Source: Pyrenochaeta sp. MPI-SDFR-AT-0127 (taxonomy: Eukaryota > Ascomycota > Dothideomycetes > Pleosporales > Cucurbitariaceae). Taken from it: 64,000 bases of DNA. Of this stretch, positions 55,032 through 64,000 are shown one piece after another (positions within the stretch are counted from its first letter, which is position 1; every line of letters begins with the position of its first letter). The stretch lies in assembly GCA_020747015.1 (NCBI GenBank), contig JAGTJM010000001.1, positions 1-64,000 on the forward strand, read 5' to 3'. The position numbers were made by a program, and so were the translations under genes. The notes beneath the pieces were generated by a model that did no database searches, had not been told where the DNA came from, and was given only the letters and a program-made list of their open reading frames with translations.

Positions 55032-55544
55032 GGCTATGTTGTCTCGTGGTTCAAGGCCTGGTGGCAGTCGTCGCGCGGAATGGAGAGAAAACAAACACAG
55101 CACCAGCCACGCGTGAACGGCAGAAATCCGGCGGTGGGCAAGGCGGTGACTGGCCCGTTACGCTAAGCTCTCAGCCCACCAAAGCTGCCCCCCTCCACCC
55201 CCAGGCAAGCTCCACATGGCGGATGACGACAGACAAGGCCAGTAAGACACCACTGCGACATCGCAGCTTACAATCATCATATCCACTCTTGAACAACAAA
55301 TCAACATGCCATGCCTAAAACAGCAGCAGCCAGATGCAAGCCCACGAGCTCTAGTTCACATGCCTTGCACCGGGCGTCCTGCAGCTCCTCGCCTATTAGC
55401 CGTTGAAGCTTACTGGTGCCCTCAATTCGCGCCAACTATTTGATATCTAGGAAGCTCAAGCTCGTCGCTCCCATTCTCCACAACGCTTCGGTGCTTCCTT
55501 AGACTTGCCTGACTAACCATCCGAATCCATTGACAGCTGCTACC
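55032..55544. promoter_or_regulatory. Divergent promoter of APC11 and MST/TUM1
   Basis: About 510 bp between two divergent genes. C-rich tracts with CCCCC near 55189-55200 could be stress-response elements. No gene is supported within. Confidence 0.4.
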
Positions 55545-56625
55545 ATGTTCGTCTCCAGCTTCCGCTGCTCTTTGCGCCCGCTTTCCTCTGTCCTGTCTGC
55601 TCGACTCCCAGTAGCTGCCATCAGCAGCCGTCGTGCAATGTCTTCTCACTACACCCTCGACTCGTACCTTGTGTCGCCCTCTGACCTCAATTCGGCTCTG
55701 CAGAAGAACGTCCACAGCAGGCTCTCAACTGCACCTCGAGTCATCCCACTGTGTGCATCATGGTTTCTGCCAAACGATGGACGCGATGGCAAAGAAACAT
55801 TCCTCGCTGAGCGCATTCCGCACGCCCGCTTCTTCGACCTTGATGCTGTCAAGGACCCCCACTCGCCATATCCACACATGCTTCCCTCACCTGCCGCCTT
55901 TGCCTCCGCAATGAGCCGTCTAGGTATTCGCCGAGAAGACAGCGTAGTAGTATACGACAGTAAAGAGTTGGGCATCTTCTCTGCCCCGAGGGTAGGATGG
56001 ACGCTACAAGTCTTTGGGCATCCAAACGTGCATGTCCTGAACAACTTCCGCAAGTGGGTAGACGAGGGCTTTCCGACAGAGAGCGGCGAGCCTAAGCAGG
56101 TATCCAAGGTAGATTATGCAGTGCCAGAGCTTGAGGAAAGTAAGGTGGTGGCCTTTGATGAGGTGAGAGAGATTGCTCGAGAATTGGGCAAGGAAGGCGC
56201 CGAGGAGGTGCAGATTTTGGATGCAAGAAGCCTTGGGCGGTGGAAGGGTGTTGATCCGGAGCCTCGAGAGGGTATGTCAAGGCCTCCTTGCGGCCACTTC
56301 AAAATCTCATTTACTAATTCCCCCAGGCTTGTCCTCTGGACATATCCCACATTCCATCTCGGTGCCCATTTCAGACCTCCTCGATCCGAAAGACAAGACG
56401 CTTCTGCCAGCGTCTGAGCTTCAAGCAATCTTCAAGTCTAAAGGTGTCGATCCCTCAAAACCCATAATCAACAGTTGTGGCACTGGCGTCACAGCCGCTG
56501 TCATTGACGCTGCTCTGACTGAAGCCGGCTTCCCCACCCAGCAACGACGTCTATACGATGGCAGCTGGACAGAGTGGGCTCAGCGAGTAAAGCCTGGCGA
56601 AGGTCTAATCCGGAAGTCAGAGTAA
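55545..56625 (+). CDS. TUM1: 3-mercaptopyruvate/thiosulfate sulfurtransferase (two rhodanese domains)
   Basis: Two exons, 55545-56271 and 56327-56625, with a 55-bp intron; 341 residues. The N-terminus (MFVSSFRCSLRPLSSVLSARLPVAAISSRR) is basic and fits mitochondrial import. The first, inactive rhodanese domain runs to about residue 180 (HARFFDLDAVKDPHSPYPHMLPS, VVYDSKELGIFSAPRVGWTLQVFG). The second has DARSLGRW, SSGHIPHSISVP and the active-site loop SCGTGVTA with the catalytic Cys; a CG[ST]GVT loop is typical of mercaptopyruvate rather than thiosulfate specificity. The yeast counterpart Tum1 supplies sulfur for tRNA thiolation. The intron lies just before the second domain's active half. Confidence 0.92.
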
Positions 56626-56929
56626 GAGAGCACTGTCTCCGTCATGTTTTCGGTTTTCAACAAAAGATTGATACCCTTCCTTTTCCCTTGTAAGTATTCC
56701 ATCGCGGCAGTTGTACCATACATCAAGCCACGCTGCAAGTTTCTCTCATGCCATTGTATGTTCGAGCAGTCGAATTCAATTGTCAACATGATTATACTCA
56801 ATACAAAGTCCATTACTATTACAAGTCCACCTTGATGTCCTTTTCAATCTCTTGATCTATTGCCATGTCCTCATCGGATTCCCATTCCAGATCCAATCTC
56901 TCAAACCACCACTCCACTTTCCCTAACCT
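56626..56929. other. Intergenic, convergent 3' ends
   Basis: Between the stops of TUM1 and the repetitive protein gene. Nothing else seen. Confidence 0.5.
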
Positions 56930-58388
56930 TCATTTCCCATCCTCATCGTCATCCTGTCCATAGCCTGTGATTCCGCCCAATAGTCCACCAACGCCCCTCC
57001 CTACACCTCCCAATGTGCTTCCGACACCTCCAATCAAATCGCCCTTGCCCAGCTTGCCGACGCCGTCTCCAAGACCGCCGGTAATGCCAGTAACAGCATT
57101 GTTAGCCCCTTTGCCGACATTACCTACAACGCCACCGAGAGGGCCGCCAACGGTATTTCCAATGCCGCCTACAGCGTCACCGACAGTCTTCCCTGCGCCC
57201 TTTCCAACGCCAGTCACTGTATTGCCTGGAGGGGTGGTTAGTCCCACTATGACAAAGTAGAGGAGAATCCATGGAAATCAAGGAAAATATACATACCAAC
57301 TCCGCTCGTTGCACCAGCCGCAACACCCCTAACATCACCCTTCCCCAGCGCTCCAGTCGTCTTACTAACCGTGCCCTGTAGTCCCTTGGTCGCCGCTCCG
57401 GCAGTGTAGTACGCATTATCCACCGCCCCCGTCGCCGTCTTGCCCACATTATCGGTAACATGTTTGACAGGCTTGCCGACGCCGCCGGGCAACTTGTCAA
57501 GGCCCTTGCCCGCGACCCCCGTGACGCCATTGACAGTCGAGTTCAACCCGGTAGTCGCCGTATCCGTCACAGTATTGAGGGTACCCGTCGTGACGCCGAC
57601 GGTCTTGTTGACGCCGCCTGTGGCAGTGTTGATGCCGCGGTTCACGACATTGGGTTTCTTCGCAACAGCGGCTTGGCCTGGGGCTGGATGAGCTTTTATT
57701 ACAGCGAGAGGGGTGGGATAGGTACCGTCGATGTTTACTTTGGTCGGCGTCTTCTTGACTGCTGCGGGCGCGGCTTTGGCGGGCGTAGATGTTGAGGCGG
57801 TAGTGCTCTTCACTGGCGTCTTCTTCACGGCGCTTGCGGGATTCGACACAGCTGCTGGAGTCGTAGGCGTTGTCGTGGGCGTCTTCTTGACCGCAACGGG
57901 TAGTGGCTTCTTCGTGCCAATGGGTGTGCGAGTTGGCTTCGGGGCTGCACTGGCTGGGGCCTGTTTCACAGGCGTCACTGTGGAAGCAGGCTTGCTTGCA
58001 GACGAGACTGGGAGCGGCTTCTTGGTGCCGAGTGGGGTTCGTACAGGCGTTGCTTTGGCTGGAGTTGCACTCTTTGCTGGCGTTGTGGTGGGTGTAGATG
58101 CTGTTGTGCCCGCTGGGTTGATTTTCTTAGGCACTCTTTTCACAGGCGTAGCAGCTGTGTCTGTAGTAGCTGGGGCAGCTGGTTTCTTGACTGGTGTGGC
58201 TTTTGTAGTCGATGTGGTCGTTTTGGCTGGAGTGGTGGCAGGTTTCTTTGTCACTGATCCAGCGACTTTGGAGATGTTCCCTACGCTCGCTGAGAAACAA
58301 ATATCAGTGAAAAACCCTACTATGGAACGAAAATATTCATACATTGGAGTGCTGCGTTTTGCTTCTTGAGCTGATCAACGGCTGACAT
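56930..58388 (-). CDS. Repetitive two-part protein (Lys/Pro/Thr then Gly/Val/Thr)
   Basis: Three exons: 58388-58343, 58289-57297 and 57246-56930, giving 451 residues. The start is MSAVDQLKKQNAALQSSVGNISKVAGS. Residues about 30-215 are basic with repeats of ATPVKK, TPxGTKKPLP and AVKKTP type, resembling a histone H1-like or PT-rich tail. Residues about 230-440 are a long run of imperfect short units around GxVxKTVG, TGLNSTVNGVTG and DNVGKTATGAVDN, with regular Val/Gly/Thr spacing. Such runs recall the 11-residue amphipathic repeats of perilipin-4 or synuclein-type lipid-binding helices, but this is inference. It ends with an acidic DDDEDGK. No signal peptide or enzyme domain is seen. The splice sites GTATGA...CTCAG and GTATGT...CATAG join the frames cleanly. 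Confidence 0.75.
57246..57690 (-). repeat. Imperfect short-period protein-coding repeat tract
   Basis: This part of the repetitive gene, with the adjoining last exon, encodes the Gly/Val/Thr units described above. The DNA repeat is diverged, so it is best seen at protein level. Confidence 0.5.
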
Positions 58389-59119
58389 CTTGCGCACTAG
58401 AGTATGCTCTCGCAACTGAAAATTAATAGGTTCAAGGACAGAATAGAGCTTCAATAACAGAGAATATAATGGCTAAGACTTTTGTGACTTGATTCTCAAA
58501 GATTAGAGTCGCGTTCTAGACATCATAAGTATTCTTCCTCATACGTCATTCGCTGTGCCATGATCCCTGTTGTGGTGGGATCGCGACCATGCCCAGCTGC
58601 GGAGATCCTGTTTTCTGACGCGGGACGATCACCGTTACAGGGGCATTGCTGGACCCTGATAACATCAAGATCGATCCGAACACCAATTGTGCATGGATCG
58701 GAGCAGAGGTGCATGGCTGTACAACGTTGAGTGGACAGAAGTGATGAGGTGGTGGTTGACGGTTCGCGGGCTACGGGCTACGGGCTCTAGAAACCTGGCA
58801 ACGGTAAGTAGTAACATCACAATAACACGGCAAAGCAGGGCACAGTACAAATTTTGTTTTTTTTTGGAAATTTTCATCATTCATGAACTAGCTACTGAGA
58901 TTATGCTCAGAGCGACCCAAGTGTAAATCTACCTGAGTACATTTCGGGATATCCATTTACTCGTGAAGCGTGAAGAACCACCACTCTAAGACGCCGCCAT
59001 AGACTAAGCTCCGTCATGCAAGTGAGGTAGGTTATGAAAGAAAAAGAAAGCCATGACACATGAAAGGGATATCAAAGCGCCGACCAAACTTTTCGAAAGC
59101 GACCCAGACAGATATTTGT
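58389..59119. other. Intergenic
   Basis: Upstream of the repetitive gene and downstream of HSP90, both on the minus strand. It contains a T-tract near 58857-58864 and a short GGGCTACGGGCTACGGGCT direct repeat at about 58766-58786. No gene is supported. Confidence 0.5.
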
Positions 59120-61234
59120 CTAGTCAACCTCCTCCATAGCGCTCTCGCCAGCGGTTGGAGGTGTTGGGTTAGATACCTCATCTGACTTGGCCTCTTGCTC
59201 GGTCTCAACCTCCTCATCGACGTTCAGGCCGAGAGAGACAAGCTTGTGGATGCGCTCAGCGTACTGGACAGGCTCGTCGATGGTGAAGCCAGAGACGAGA
59301 AGAGAGGTCTCGAAGAGAAGTAGAGTGATGGACTTGACAGTGCGGTCATCCTCACCATCAGCCTCGACCTTGCGCTTAAGCTCCTTGATAATGGGGGACT
59401 TGGGCGAGATCTCGAAGGTCTTCTTGGAAGACATGTACGAGCTCATGGAGGTGTCACGGAGAGCCTGAGCCTTCATGATACGCTCCATGTTGGCTGACCA
59501 ACCGAACTGGCCAGTACGGATAGCACAGGGTGAGCCAATGAGCTTGTGAGAGACAACGACCTTCTCGACCTTGTCGCCAAGAACGTTCTTCAGGCTCTTA
59601 GCCAGGCTCTCGTACTCCTTCTCCTCAGCCTCGCGCTCCTTCTTCTCCTCATCGGTCTCCTCGAGCTCGAAGTCCTTGGTGATGTCGACAAGCTTCTTGC
59701 CGTCGAACTCCTTGAGCTGAGTCATGGCATACTCGTCAATGGGGTCAACAAGGAAGAGAACCTCAAAGCCCTTGTCCTTGAGGGTGTCGAGGAAGGGCGA
59801 CTTCTGGACAGCCTTGAGCGACTCGCCGGTGATGTAGTACATTTGCTTCTGGTGCTCAGGCATGCGGGTGACGTAGTCGGTGAGGGAAGTGAGCTCCTCG
59901 CCAGACTTGGTCGAGTTGAAGCGGAGGAGCTTGGCAAGGGATTGGCGGTTCTGGGAGTCCTCATGGATACCAAGCTTGATGTTCTTGCCGAAGGCAGAGT
60001 AGAACTTGTCAAATTGCTCACGGTCCTCAGCAATCTCGTTGAAGAGCTCGAGGGTCTTCTTGACAATGTTCTTGCGGATGACCTTCATGATCTTGTTCTG
60101 CTGGAGAGTCTCACGAGACAAGTTGAGGGGAAGATCCTCGGAGTCGACAACACCCTTGACGAAGCTGAGCCACTCTGGGATGAGGTCGGTGGCATCGTCA
60201 GTGATGAAGACACGGCGGACGTACAACTTGATGTTGTTCTTGGTCTTCTTGGTCTCGAAGAGGTCGAAGGGTGCGCGCTTGGGGACGAAGAGGATGGCGC
60301 GGAATTCAAGCTGACCCTCAACGGAGAAGTGCTTGACGGCAAGGTGGTCCTCCCAGTCGTTGGAGAGCGACTTGTAGAAAGAGGCATACTCCTCTGTGGT
60401 GATGTCGGCGGGGTTGCGGGTCCAGATGGGCTTGGTCTTGTTCAGCTCCTCCTCCTCAATCTTGGACTCCTTGACCTTCTTGGTCTTCTTTTCCTTCTTC
60501 TCCTCTTCCTCGTCATCGACCTCCTCGATCTTGGGCTTCTTGTCATCGCCCTCCTCGGTGGTCTGCTCGGCCTCCTCGTCCTCGACCTCCTTCTCGGTCT
60601 CCTTGAGAACGTGAAGGTAGATGGGGTACGAGATGAACTCGGAGTGCTTCTTGACAACCTCCTTGATCTTGCTCTCGTTCAGGTAGTCCATCTGCTCATC
60701 CTTGAGGTGAAGGATGATCGAGGTACCACGGCCGAGCTGCTCGCCCTCGGTATCCTCGACAATCTTGAAGGTACCTCCAGCGCTGGACTCCCAGACGTAC
60801 TGCTCGTCATCGTTGTTCTTTGAGATGACGGTGACGCGGTCGGCAACAAGGTAGGCGGAGTAGAAACCGACACCGAATTGACCGATCATGGAAATATCAG
60901 CACCGGCTGATAGAGCCTCCATAAACTGCTTGGTACCCGAGCGGGCAATGGTTCCCAAGTTGTTGATGAGGTCGGCCTTGGTCATACCAATACCGGAATC
61001 GCGAATAGTCAGCGTCTTTGCCTCCTTGTTCGGGATGATGTCGATGCGGAGGTCTTTGCCGCTGTCGAGCTTGCTTGGGTCTGAGAGGGCCTCATATCGG
61101 ATCTTGTCGAGAGCGTCGGAGGCGTTGGAGATGAGTTCTCGTAGGAAGATCTCCTTGTTTGAGTAGACGGTGTTGATGATGAGGCCGAGCAGCTGAGAGA
61201 TCTCAGCCTGGAACTCGAAGGTTTCCCCAGACAT
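59120..61234 (-). CDS. HSP90: Heat shock protein HSP90 (cytosolic)
   Basis: A single coding exon of 704 residues, from MSGETFEFQAEISQLLGLI to the C-terminal MEEVD, the TPR-cochaperone docking motif of cytosolic HSP90. The GHKL ATPase domain shows NASDALDKIR (with catalytic Glu in the preceding FLRELIS), DSGIGMTKADL and GQFGVGFYSAYLVAD. A charged linker rich in Glu/Lys (residues about 210-265) is followed by the middle domain (FDLFETKKTKNNIKLYVRRVFI, SEDLPLNLSRE) and the dimerisation domain. It folds kinases, hormone-type receptors and transcription factors. Codon use is strongly biased, as in highly expressed genes. That bias leaves the opposite strand open for over 400 codons. A heat-shock element is found upstream. 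Confidence 0.98.
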   Translation of the reverse strand: MSGETFEFQAEISQLLGLIINTVYSNKEIFLRELISNASDALDKIRYEALSDPSKLDSGKDLRIDIIPNKEAKTLTIRDSGIGMTKADLINNLGTIARSGTKQFMEALSAGADISMIGQFGVGFYSAYLVADRVTVISKNNDDEQYVWESSAGGTFKIVEDTEGEQLGRGTSIILHLKDEQMDYLNESKIKEVVKKHSEFISYPIYLHVLKETEKEVEDEEAEQTTEEGDDKKPKIEEVDDEEEEKKEKKTKKVKESKIEEEELNKTKPIWTRNPADITTEEYASFYKSLSNDWEDHLAVKHFSVEGQLEFRAILFVPKRAPFDLFETKKTKNNIKLYVRRVFITDDATDLIPEWLSFVKGVVDSEDLPLNLSRETLQQNKIMKVIRKNIVKKTLELFNEIAEDREQFDKFYSAFGKNIKLGIHEDSQNRQSLAKLLRFNSTKSGEELTSLTDYVTRMPEHQKQMYYITGESLKAVQKSPFLDTLKDKGFEVLFLVDPIDEYAMTQLKEFDGKKLVDITKDFELEETDEEKKEREAEEKEYESLAKSLKNVLGDKVEKVVVSHKLIGSPCAIRTGQFGWSANMERIMKAQALRDTSMSSYMSSKKTFEISPKSPIIKELKRKVEADGEDDRTVKSITLLLFETSLLVSGFTIDEPVQYAERIHKLVSLGLNVDEEVETEQEAKSDEVSNPTPPTAGESAMEEVD

Positions 61235-61509
61235 GATGGCGGTTGTGTGTGGTGAGACTGGACAAGAAAAAGTCAGATTGGCCTCGCCACGAGTACCTCA
61301 ACAGCAGGCAGGCTGCAATGTCGGTGTAGGGTAGGACTCACTATTAGGCGGGGTAATTGCGACTGCTAGGCTCTACTAATGGCGTTTATGTGAGAGCGAG
61401 CTTCAAGACTAACGTGTCTGTGTAGTGGAAGTGGGAGAGAGCAATTCGATGAAGAGAAAAGCTGCGTGCGAGTCGATTTTGAAGCTCATATAGGCCTTGG
61501 TGGAGCTCG

Positions 61510-61523
61510 AGAATCTTCTAGAC
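61510..61523. promoter_or_regulatory. HSP90: Heat-shock element upstream of HSP90
   Basis: AGAATCTTCTAGAC contains three alternating nGAAn-type units at 5-bp spacing: GAA (61511), TTC (61516) and GA (61521). It lies about 276 bp upstream of the HSP90 ATG, a usual position for Hsf1 binding. A CCAAT sequence follows at 61559-61563. Confidence 0.6.
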
Positions 61524-62757
61524 ATGCCGGCAGAAACGCAAAGAAAGCCGCAGCCTGGCCAATCACAGGGGGGCTGCCCGCCATCCTCAGCCTGACCGCC
61601 CCCAAACGCCCTTTCCCCAGCAACGGCAACACGCTCACGGCGATGGGCGGCGCGTGCGGCAGGTGCGCTAATTATCCCTTCCTACTTGTCGAGGGCGTGC
61701 TTGCCCTGATCCGCGAAGCTCCTTGATAGCTCTTGCTCGACTCTGCGGCCGCAATTGCCTGCGCACGACCACTTCTCGCAACGCTTTCTCTCTCCTCGGA
61801 GCCTCATGCTTGGGGGCCTTGTGCAAGCCTCATTCAGCTTGCCCAGCATGTACAGCCTCGACTCTCGTTGACAGCTGCCTAGAGCAATTGGCAACCCTAT
61901 CCTTGTCCTCGTTCGCACAAACACGCCGCAATTGCTGAGCTGTCCGTGTCCACAACAAACCGTGGCTTCACAATGGCAACAAATCATTGCAGCTCACCTA
62001 TCGTAGGAGCGCGAATGAGTTCAGGATAATTGTCTTTGTGGATGACGGTACATACACAAATGGCGCATCTTGAACCCAAGCTCAGCTTCAACAAAGTGAA
62101 GGCGATTCAATCGGACAGTCAGCCGTAGAGGACAATTCCCAGAATCATATATCCCAGAGCAATAGCAGTTCCCGCGATGAGGTTCTGGTACAATACTAGA
62201 AGATGCTTGAGTGGCAGGAATACTCAGATTGGTTGACTGACAAACCTCATGAACTGAAACTGATGCACTATTCACACCAAGCTACTCTTCCCCATACATT
62301 CACATCAATGTCCAGCCTGTACTTCATGGCTTTTGGCGGTGATGTAAGCGGAGGCTGACTGTCTCGATCACACTCTATAACCACCCCACGAGAACTGCGA
62401 AACGTTACGAAAACATATACGCTGCACACATACCAATTTGAACAATGCAAATTCTCGTCGACTTGAATCTGACCCTGTATGGCTCCGAATTTGGATACGG
62501 TGCAGTTCATATGGCTCATATTGACCCCAATATCTCGATAAGATTCTCCCAGTCACGAGCGCCCCTAGCATCCAGAAAACTGCAGCCGAATACATATTCC
62601 TACAATCAGCAGGCCATTCTCTAACTACCGACAGCGATGGTATCGGATGCATGAGGAAGCCTGGGTCAGCGCCAGACTCTTTCGGATGTTGGCAATATAG
62701 CCTACAATATATCGCTACCAGATGACAGACTCTGTACTTGCCAATCCCGCGGGGACG

Positions 62758-62765
62758 ATATATAG
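62758..62765 (+). promoter_or_regulatory. Probable TATA box of AA9 gene 2
   Basis: ATATATAG, 91 bp upstream of the ATG at 62856, nearly the same spacing as in the first AA9 gene. Confidence 0.55.
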
Positions 62766-62855
62766 CAAAAGCATATCCACTTGGTAGCCGTAGCTGACAT
62801 TGCAAGTCACACAAATCTTCGCCTCCGACACAGCGGAACTGGCACAGAGACCATC

Positions 62856-63794
62856 ATGAAGTCGATCGTCCTTACCATCACCACTCTTCTCCCTCTTGTT
62901 ACATCCCACGCACTCTTTCAGCAGCTCTGGGTCTCTGGTGTCGATAAAGGTAGCACATGTGTGCGCCTCCCTGGCACAAACTACGCCTCCAACTCCCCCG
63001 TCTCCAGCGTCTCCTCCAACGACGTGCGCTGTAATGTCGGCGGCTCCAGAGGCGTAGCTGGCAAGTGTGCAGTCGCGGCTGGCGAGACTGTCACCGTGGA
63101 GATGCACCAACAGAACGGCGACAGAAGTTGCAAGAATGAAGCTATTGGTGGTGCACACTATGGCCCAGTGCTGGTGTACATGAGTAAGGTTGATGATAGC
63201 AGCAAGGCGGATGGAAGCAGTGGATGGTTCAAAGGTATGATAGTACCAAAAGCTGATAGGCTAAATCGCAAGGGACTAATGTTGAGGACAGTGTACGAGA
63301 ATGGATGGGCGCCTGCAGGTAAAGGAGCTGGAGATAATGACTACTGGGGTGTAAAGGACATGAACTCGTGTTGTGGAAAGGTTGATGTAAAGATTCCTTC
63401 GGATCTGGTTGCAGGCGACTACCTGCTCCGAGCAGAGGTGATAGCGCTGCATACTGCACAGTCAGCGGGTGGAGCACAGCTGTACATGTCCTGCTGTAAG
63501 TTTCCACGCTATTCACTTTTCTGGTTTACTTTTCCAAAAGATTTCCGAATTTGACATTTGGCAGATCAATTGACCGTTTCGGGCGGCGGCAGCAATAGTC
63601 CGGCAACAGTCAAGTTTCCGGGTGCTTACAAGGCGAGCGATCCAGGCCTGCAGATCAATATACATGCTGCTATAAGCAAGTATGTCGTCCCAGGACCGGC
63701 TGTCATTGCGGGAGGCACGACAAAGACTCCAAACACAGGTGCTGTGTGTGCCAAGGCCAAAACGATTAGAGCGTCGAATGATATGTTTGAGTAG
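62856..63794 (+). CDS. AA9 lytic polysaccharide monooxygenase
   Basis: Three exons: 62856-63234, 63292-63495 and 63565-63794, encoding 270 residues. Signal peptide MKSIVLTITTLLPLVTS is followed by His as the mature first residue (HALFQQLWV), a copper ligand. Other motifs are NDVRCNVGG, the second His in GAHYGPVLVYMSK, GWFKVYENGW restored by intron 1, HTAQSAGGAQLYMSC with the conserved Gln and Tyr, and FPGAYKASDPGLQINIH. Cys residues for the usual disulfides are present. It acts outside the cell on cellulose-type glucans, and no carbohydrate-binding module is attached. A broken copy of its first-exon end lies just downstream, so this locus has been duplicated. Confidence 0.95.
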
Positions 63795-63884
63795 TGGTAT
63801 CAGAGCGAGTATGCAGTTGTCTATAATGCATTATTCATAAACAAATAGCAGTGCTCTAGATGAAAGTCCTGAGAAATTCTCCAC

Positions 63885-64000
63885 CCGTCCTGGTGTATAT
63901 GAGCAAGGCTGATGATAGTAGCGAGGCAGATGGACGTAGTTGATGGTTCAAAGGTATACTGACATTCGAAGCTGGCAAGGTGGACTTGCGGGTGACTAAA
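63885..64000 (+). pseudogene. AA9 relic, partial copy of gene 2
   Basis: From about 63885 the sequence matches the end of exon 1 and start of intron 1 of the intact AA9 gene (around 63165-63245). The reading PVLVYMSKADDSSEADGRS is followed by TGA where the intact gene has Gly, then WFK and the GGTAT splice donor. The upstream part with signal peptide and both His ligands is missing or diverged. Intron sequence is included, so it arose by DNA duplication rather than from mRNA. It runs off the right edge, so more may lie outside. Confidence 0.7.

Larger units (their letters stand above)
61235..62855. other. Intergenic between HSP90 and AA9 gene 2
   Basis: HSP90 promoter, then about 1 kb with weak ORFs. 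On the minus strand between 62595 and 62268 a spliced reading gives a short hydrophobic start followed by a Cys-containing tail (see findings); one of its introns would be only 39 bp, so it is not annotated as a gene. No repeats found. Confidence 0.4.

Noticed and set aside
57731..58369. Plus-strand ORF of 212 codons, Val/Ala/Gly-rich
   Set aside because: It is antisense to the repetitive protein gene, whose low-complexity codons leave the opposite frame open.
59546..60823. Plus-strand ORF of 425 codons, Leu-rich
   Set aside because: It lies entirely antisense to HSP90. Its Leu/Val/Glu pattern is what the strong codon bias of HSP90 produces on the other strand; no domain or promoter supports it.
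62368..62814. Minus-strand ORF of 148 codons read as one exon
   Set aside because: As a single reading it begins at a poor start and shows no domain. Part of it may belong to the spliced candidate noted in the findings.
1..64000. tRNA, rRNA, CRISPR arrays, transposons, secondary-metabolite core genes
   Set aside because: I looked by eye for T-loop patterns such as GGTTCGAATCC, for terminal repeats and transposase or polyketide synthase motifs on both strands and found none. A dedicated search such as tRNAscan could still find a missed tRNA.

Overview
The window is a 64-kb piece of a filamentous ascomycete nuclear genome. Genes are dense, short (mostly 45-80 bp) GT-AG introns are frequent, and the gene set is fungal: a GAF-type hybrid histidine kinase, AA9 lytic polysaccharide monooxygenases (LPMOs), a DUF1748 protein, Cet1-type RNA triphosphatase and an Rrn9-domain protein. 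The mix resembles plant-associated Dothideomycetes (perhaps Pleosporales); that placement is inference, not shown by any marker here. All exon models were spliced by hand, by finding donor and acceptor sites that keep the frame and restore conserved motifs.

Layout. 0-12 kb: N-terminus of the kinetochore protein Spc7 (leaves the left edge), a C2H2 zinc-finger protein, an Arg/Asp-rich nuclear-type protein, a membrane-anchored pepsin-like protein lacking both catalytic Asp motifs, a GPI-type surface protein, a 56-residue conserved protein and mitochondrial Asp-tRNA synthetase. 12-22 kb: a five-exon hybrid histidine kinase and a 1214-residue protein with a STAND-type fungal N-terminal domain, both on the minus strand. 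22-29.5 kb: COX10, a compact AA9 LPMO, the Nbs1/Xrs2 DNA-repair protein and a small DUF1748 protein whose first coding exon is only 6 nt. 30-38.5 kb: pyruvate kinase, mRNA 5'-triphosphatase and the 26S proteasome subunit Rpn2 (with a GC-AG intron). 38.5-41.3 kb is a gene-poor stretch. 41-52.9 kb: a hypothetical protein, a calcineurin-like phosphoesterase, a nucleotidyltransferase-like exon pair that reads in frame into an Rrn9-domain gene, a PIF1-type helicase with an N-terminal viroplasmin/RNase H1-like domain, a flavin-reductase-like protein and an SDR. 53-61.3 kb: a conserved acidic protein, APC11 (apparently another GC-AG intron), 3-mercaptopyruvate sulfurtransferase, a repetitive Lys/Pro then Gly/Thr protein, and HSP90 with a heat-shock element upstream. 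61.3-64 kb: a cysteine-containing candidate, a second AA9 LPMO and, at the right edge, a broken third AA9 copy.

Most genes are core housekeeping (mitochondrial translation and heme A synthesis, glycolysis, capping, proteasome, APC/C, rDNA transcription, chaperone). The accessory signal lies in the secreted or surface genes (pseudo-protease, GPI protein, two LPMOs plus a relic) and the STAND-like protein. I see no transposon, CRISPR array, rRNA or tRNA, and no obvious secondary-metabolite cluster.
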